From UA16 sp965661575 (GTDB lineage: Bacteria > Bacteroidota > Bacteroidia > Flavobacteriales_D > Sanyastnellaceae): 11,195 nt of DNA. Both the position numbers and the translations under genes were made by a program. The notes below the pieces were generated by a model that was given only the letters and a program-made list of their open reading frames with translations, was not told where the DNA came from and searched no databases. Positions 7,681 to 11,195 of the stretch are shown one piece after another. The stretch's first letter is position 1, and each line of letters begins with the position of its first letter. The stretch covers positions 1-11,195 of the forward strand of contig CBFIEJ010000054.1 of assembly GCA_965661575.1 (NCBI GenBank), written 5' to 3'.

Positions 7681-8442
7681 TTAGGAAGCCTCAGATGCCG
7701 CTATGAGGGCTAGAAAAGACTCGGCGTCCAGCGCCGCGCCTCCGATGAGGCCACCGTTCACATCTGGTTGGCCAAAAATCTCATGGGCATTGGTTGGCTT
7801 GCAAGATCCTCCGTACAGGATGCGGGTTGCATTTGCAATCTCAGAATCGTACCAAGATGTCAGTTGCTCACGAATGAATTGGTGCATTTCTTGTGCTTGG
7901 TCGGCGGTTGCGGTTACACCTGTTCCGATGGCCCAGACGGGTTCATAGGCGATGGTGATGCTTGCCATTTGCTCCAATGAGATGTGCTGCAGTGCGTCTT
8001 TTAATTGTTTCGAAATCAAGTCGAAATGACCTTGCTCCTCTCTCACTGTGAGCGGCTCACCGCAACAAAGAAGGACATGCAGGTTGGCGGCGACGGCTGC
8101 ATTCACCTTGTCGCGAACCACTTCAAAACTTTCGCCAAATCGATCCCTGCGCTCAGAGTGGCCAATGATTACATGATTGATCCCGCATGATTTCAACATT
8201 TCTGCGGTGAACTCACCGGTGTGCGCGCCACTTGAATGAGCGCTGCACTGTTGAGCTCCCAGCATCATCTGACTTGCATCACTTCCATTGGCCGCGTAAT
8301 GACCGAGATAAGGCGCGGGTGGAGCCAAAATAACATCTGTTTTATTCAGGCGCGGCATCCCCTCATTGATAGCAGCTATCAACTCTTCCCCTTCTTTCAT
8401 CAATTTATTGCTCTTCCAATTCCCTGCTACGATGTTCCTCAT
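7681..8442 (-). CDS. tpiA: Triosephosphate isomerase
   Basis: TpiA interconverts dihydroxyacetone phosphate and glyceraldehyde-3-phosphate in glycolysis and gluconeogenesis. The 253-residue length is normal for the family. All catalytic elements are present: Asn8 and Lys10 in VAGNWKSN, His95 in IIGHSERR, Glu167 in AYEPVWAIGTG (with the flexible loop 6 directly after it), and the phosphate-binding YGGS (210-213) and GGLIGGAALD (230-239) segments. The start ATG at 8440-8442 gives the expected MRNIVAGNWK N-terminus. AAAGG on the minus strand lies only two bases upstream, too close for a normal Shine-Dalgarno. It is the first gene of the minus-strand cluster and diverges from recQ. Confidence 0.97.
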   Translation of the reverse strand: MRNIVAGNWKSNKLMKEGEELIAAINEGMPRLNKTDVILAPPAPYLGHYAANGSDASQMMLGAQQCSAHSSGAHTGEFTAEMLKSCGINHVIIGHSERRDRFGESFEVVRDKVNAAVAANLHVLLCCGEPLTVREEQGHFDLISKQLKDALQHISLEQMASITIAYEPVWAIGTGVTATADQAQEMHQFIREQLTSWYDSEIANATRILYGGSCKPTNAHEIFGQPDVNGGLIGGAALDAESFLALIAASEAS

Positions 8443-8503
8443 GACCTTTGTAATGGTTTAAGCGCGAAGTTCGCAATTCAGAATGTTTAAATGAACAGAA
8501 GTG
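8443..8503. promoter_or_regulatory. Divergent intergenic region between tpiA and recQ
   Basis: These 61 bases separate two divergent starts, so promoters for both must lie here or within the flanking 5' ends. The region is AT-rich in parts (TAATGGTTTAAG, GAATGTTTAAATG). A TTTG at 8447-8450 on the plus strand could be a Bacteroidota -33 element, but I find no good TAnnTTTG -7 element at the right distance on either strand. The promoters are therefore inferred from gene layout, not from a motif. A seven-codon open frame (8491-8511) overlaps the recQ start. Confidence 0.4.
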
Positions 8504-10411
8504 ATGATTGATTCTAACCAAGTTCCATTTGATGAGATGCGACTCCAAAAGTTGCTGACTCAATACTGGGGCTATGGTGAGTTTCGGCCTCATCAAATTG
8601 GCCCCATAAGAGCCTTCGTGGGAGGCAGTGACACACTCGCCGTCATGCCTACGGGCGGTGGAAAATCACTTTGCTATCAAATCACGGGGCTATATCATGG
8701 TGGCGTTTGCTTGGTTGTTTCCCCGCTTATCGCTCTGATGCATGATCAGGTGGAAGACCTCAAGGTCAAGGGCATCAAGGCCATCTCTCTGGCTGGAACA
8801 AGGAACTTCATGGAAATTGAGCGGCTTTTGGACAACGCTGAGCGAATGCCAAATTGTTTTCTTTATTGCTCCCCAGAAAGACTCAAGCACCCTTTGATGG
8901 AAGCTCGATTGAAGCGTCTAGACATCCGTACCATCGTTTTGGACGAGGCACATTGCATCTCACAATGGGGTCATGACTTTCGTCCTGAATACCGGAATGT
9001 CGCCAAGTTAAGAGACTCCTGCCCTCAAGCGGTTTGGGGTGCGTTTACAGCGACGGCCACTGAATTGGTGATTGGAGACATTCAAGTTCAATTGGGCCTG
9101 CGGGATACCGCTGTTTATACGTTTCCAATGCAACGTGCAAATTTGATTTATTCAGTGCTTCAAACGGGAGATGCCGATGCGGAATTGTTATCTGCATTGA
9201 AGAAGTCACGAGGCTGTGGCTTGGTATACGTTACCAGTCGATCGAGTGCAGAGTCGTGGTCGAATCGAATGAGAGGATCAGGAGTGTCAGCCGCGGCTTA
9301 TCACGCTGGAATGTCATCAGCAGAGCGCGCTTTGGCTCAAGAGGCTTGGATGAACGGCGAGTGCCGCGTTCTAGCGTGCACCAGTGCCTTTGGAATGGGC
9401 ATTGATAAGCAGGATGTGCGGTTTGTGTTCCATGCTGGTCCGCCAAATGACCTCGAAAGCTATGTCCAAGAGGCTGGTCGTGCAGGAAGGGACGGTCAGC
9501 CGAGCGCATGCGTGTTGTTCATCAACAAAGAGGCCTTGATGCTTGGCGAAAAACGAGTGGAAGAAAAGGCGCCTCGCATGGACTTTATTCAGAGCATCTA
9601 TCAGGGATTGGCCAATCAAGGATCCGTACCCGTTGGTTCGAAACCAGACAGCGAGACCACGTTTAATCTCGAAACTTGGCTTGATGGAAACGAGATGAAT
9701 GCGTTTGAGTGGAAATTAGGAATGGATTATTTGCAGCGCTCGGGCTATATCAAAAGCCAAAAGGATCGACGAGAAGAGCATTTCAAGGTGAGTTTTCGAA
9801 ATACAGCGTCTACTGTCTTGAAGGAGAAAAGTCCGGATTCTTTTGCCGTCATGTCGGCGTTACGTCAACTTTTCAATCCGGAAAAAGCCAACATCAGCAA
9901 TTACGGCGTGTCAATACGTTCGTTGTCCACTGCGTCAGGTTTGCCAGTCCATCAGTGCAAGAGTGAGTTGCTTCGTCTTTCGAATTGGGGTTTCGTTGAG
10001 TGCCATTTTGTCCCCTCGTGTTATCGCATATCCTGGTTGAGGCCCCGAGAAGAGGCCAAGCATGTTGTCATTCCCAAATCTCTGGGTGTTGATTGGGTGA
10101 ACGGTCTCCATCAAAAATGGCGATCATTGGTGAACTATATCGAGTCCAACGAATGTCGTCAAAGGACGATTCAGAATTACGTCCACTCGCTTAAGGTCGA
10201 GCCGTGTGGATCTTGTGACAATTGCAAAAAGAAGGATCAGGATTGGGCGAGAGAAAAATGGCTATTGCCGATTCCTAGCCATGGCGAAGAGGTCGACCAC
10301 TTATTCGAGCGTGTCCCGGTGCGCCATAAATCAGTGTTGCTCCACTTTATGCAGGAATGGGTGGAATGCGGAGAAATTGAAATTGTTGATCGGACTTTAT
10401 TTCGTCACTGA
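8504..10411 (+). CDS. recQ: RecQ-family ATP-dependent DNA helicase with a C-terminal cysteine cluster
   Basis: This is a 3'-5' superfamily 2 DNA helicase expected to act in recombination, repair and fork processing. Numbering from ATG 8504 (635 aa): MPTGGGKSLCYQ at 48-59 is Walker A (Lys54), VVSPLIALMHDQV motif Ia, DEAH at 147-150 followed by CISQWGHDFRPEY is Walker B plus the RecQ aromatic loop, AFTATAT motif III, and QEAGRAGRDG at 322-331 motif VI. The C-terminal half is unusual. In E. coli RecQ the four zinc cysteines follow the helicase core closely. Here the similar pattern (Cys551, then CGSCDNC with Cys568, 571 and 574) comes about 220 residues after motif VI, behind a winged-helix-like stretch (about 390-510). 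No HRDC domain is evident; instead a short helical tail ends at 635. A GTG at 8501 abuts the ATG, and Met at 8537 is a possible later start. Bacteroidota commonly carry more than one RecQ paralogue, so this may not be the orthologue of E. coli recQ. Confidence 0.9.
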   Translation: MIDSNQVPFDEMRLQKLLTQYWGYGEFRPHQIGPIRAFVGGSDTLAVMPTGGGKSLCYQITGLYHGGVCLVVSPLIALMHDQVEDLKVKGIKAISLAGTRNFMEIERLLDNAERMPNCFLYCSPERLKHPLMEARLKRLDIRTIVLDEAHCISQWGHDFRPEYRNVAKLRDSCPQAVWGAFTATATELVIGDIQVQLGLRDTAVYTFPMQRANLIYSVLQTGDADAELLSALKKSRGCGLVYVTSRSSAESWSNRMRGSGVSAAAYHAGMSSAERALAQEAWMNGECRVLACTSAFGMGIDKQDVRFVFHAGPPNDLESYVQEAGRAGRDGQPSACVLFINKEALMLGEKRVEEKAPRMDFIQSIYQGLANQGSVPVGSKPDSETTFNLETWLDGNEMNAFEWKLGMDYLQRSGYIKSQKDRREEHFKVSFRNTASTVLKEKSPDSFAVMSALRQLFNPEKANISNYGVSIRSLSTASGLPVHQCKSELLRLSNWGFVECHFVPSCYRISWLRPREEAKHVVIPKSLGVDWVNGLHQKWRSLVNYIESNECRQRTIQNYVHSLKVEPCGSCDNCKKKDQDWAREKWLLPIPSHGEEVDHLFERVPVRHKSVLLHFMQEWVECGEIEIVDRTLFRH

Positions 10412-10460
10412 GAAGCAAGGCAGCGCGGTTAATCGACGGAGTGAAGGTATCTTCGTCATC

Positions 10461-11195
10461 ATGACAGAGTCAAAAGTCGTTTTCTTGAAGCCTAAAAAAG
10501 AGGTGAGTATTTTGAGGAGACATCCTTGGGTTTTCAGTGGAGCAATTCGCACCATTGAGGGGCCTGTGCAATCTGGTGATTTGGTGGCCGTTCATGCCAA
10601 CAAGGGGCGATTGCTAGGTTTTGGGCATTACTCTTCAGGAGCGTCAATCGCTGTGCGCATGCTGACGTTTGAGGAGGCTATAGTTGATCAGGAATGGTGG
10701 AATGCAAAGATTGAGGGAGCTGTGCGAATGCGCAAGGAACTGAAGCTGATTGGTGGAGAGCAGAATTCTATCTGCAGACTCGTTCACGCTGAAGGTGATG
10801 GCATGTCAGGTCTCATTATTGATTATTACGATCGAGTAGCTGTTGTTCAAACACATTCGCTTGGGATGCGGCATTCCTTGGATGCAATAAAGCAAGGCTT
10901 ACTTGCAGCTTTAGGCGAGGATTTGGTGGGTATCTACAACAAGTCCGCAAAGATTTTGCGAAAGTTAAAGGTGGAGACAGAAGATGGATGGATTCACGGT
11001 GAAGCCCCGGACACTTGGGCTCCCGAAGAATACAGCGCCGCATTTGAGATCGATATTCTTCTAGGGCAGAAAACAGGATTTTTCATTGATCAACGTGAAA
11101 ATCGAGACTTACTGAAGAAGTACTCCTCTGGCAAAAGGGTGCTCAACGTATTTAGCTACACCGGAGGTTTTTCTGTCACAGCCCTGCTGGGGGGT
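10461..11195 (+). CDS. rlmI: 23S rRNA (cytosine-C5)-methyltransferase, RlmI/YccW type, 5' part
   Basis: The first 245 codons are present; the gene runs off the window in frame, so about 150 residues are missing if it is of family length (near 396). RlmI methylates C5 of cytosine 1962 in E. coli 23S rRNA. Residues 7-75 form a PUA RNA-binding domain, opening LKPKKEVSILRRHPWVFSGAI. LVHAEGDGMSGLIIDYY (107-123) is the central-domain signature. GQKTGFFIDQRENR (202-215) and VLNVFSYTGGFSV (227-239) form the start of the SAM-binding methyltransferase domain. The catalytic cysteine motifs lie beyond the window. ATG 10461 gives a family-like N-terminus, and no better in-frame start lies upstream. The 49-base gap after recQ holds only a weak 4-base-pair hairpin (GAAG/CTTC, 10443-10454), so read-through from recQ is possible. 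Assignment to RlmI rather than a close paralogue is from domain order. Confidence 0.9.
   Translation, partial: MTESKVVFLKPKKEVSILRRHPWVFSGAIRTIEGPVQSGDLVAVHANKGRLLGFGHYSSGASIAVRMLTFEEAIVDQEWWNAKIEGAVRMRKELKLIGGEQNSICRLVHAEGDGMSGLIIDYYDRVAVVQTHSLGMRHSLDAIKQGLLAALGEDLVGIYNKSAKILRKLKVETEDGWIHGEAPDTWAPEEYSAAFEIDILLGQKTGFFIDQRENRDLLKKYSSGKRVLNVFSYTGGFSVTALLGG

Larger units (their letters stand above)
259..8442 (-). other. Probable four-gene transcription unit tpiA-prmA-large exported protein-fadH
   Basis: Four minus-strand genes follow one another with gaps of 13, 39 and 41 bases. No convincing terminator hairpin with a T tract is visible in any gap. The only obvious place for a main promoter is the divergent region upstream of tpiA. 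Co-transcription is inferred from spacing alone, and internal promoters in the 39- and 41-base gaps cannot be excluded. The products (glycolysis, L11 methylation, unknown exported protein, fatty-acid oxidation) share no pathway, so this may be a growth-linked housekeeping unit rather than a functional module. Confidence 0.5.

Noticed and set aside
8443..8449. AAAGG before the tpiA start as a Shine-Dalgarno sequence
   Set aside because: Only two bases separate it from the ATG, too short for normal pairing with the ribosome.
10816..11043. 75-codon minus-strand open frame at the right end
   Set aside because: It is antisense to the RlmI-type gene, whose protein matches the family along its entire visible length.

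Overview
The window carries seven genes, two of them cut by the window ends. It looks like ordinary chromosome of a Bacteroidota bacterium, probably Flavobacteriales or a relative. That placement is inference. It rests on weak or absent Shine-Dalgarno sequences before most starts, a RecQ paralogue with its cysteine cluster near the C-terminus, and a very large exported protein of a type I associate with this phylum. I see no phage, IS element, CRISPR array, tRNA or rRNA.

Layout. Bases 1-251 (+) are the 3' end of a PlsC-type acyltransferase gene. It converges, with a 7-base gap, on four minus-strand genes at 259-8442. In transcription order these are tpiA (triosephosphate isomerase), prmA (ribosomal protein L11 methyltransferase), a 1491-residue secreted protein of unknown function, and fadH (2,4-dienoyl-CoA reductase). 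Their gaps are 13, 39 and 41 bases, so one transcript is plausible. A divergent intergenic region of about 60 bases separates tpiA from recQ (+), an atypical RecQ-family helicase. RecQ is followed 49 bases later by the start of an RlmI-type 23S rRNA cytosine-C5 methyltransferase gene (+), cut by the window end.

How the genes relate. Most are housekeeping: glycolysis (tpiA), translation-machinery methylation (prmA, rlmI), DNA repair (recQ), phospholipid synthesis (plsC) and unsaturated fatty-acid oxidation (fadH). They do not form one obvious pathway. The best candidate for undescribed biology is the 1491-residue protein. It has a signal peptide, long runs of beta-strand-like sequence with recurring glycine-rich motifs, and an internal segment that reads like a winged helix. 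It sits in the same apparent operon as fadH and close to plsC. No stretch longer than 300 bases lacks a gene.
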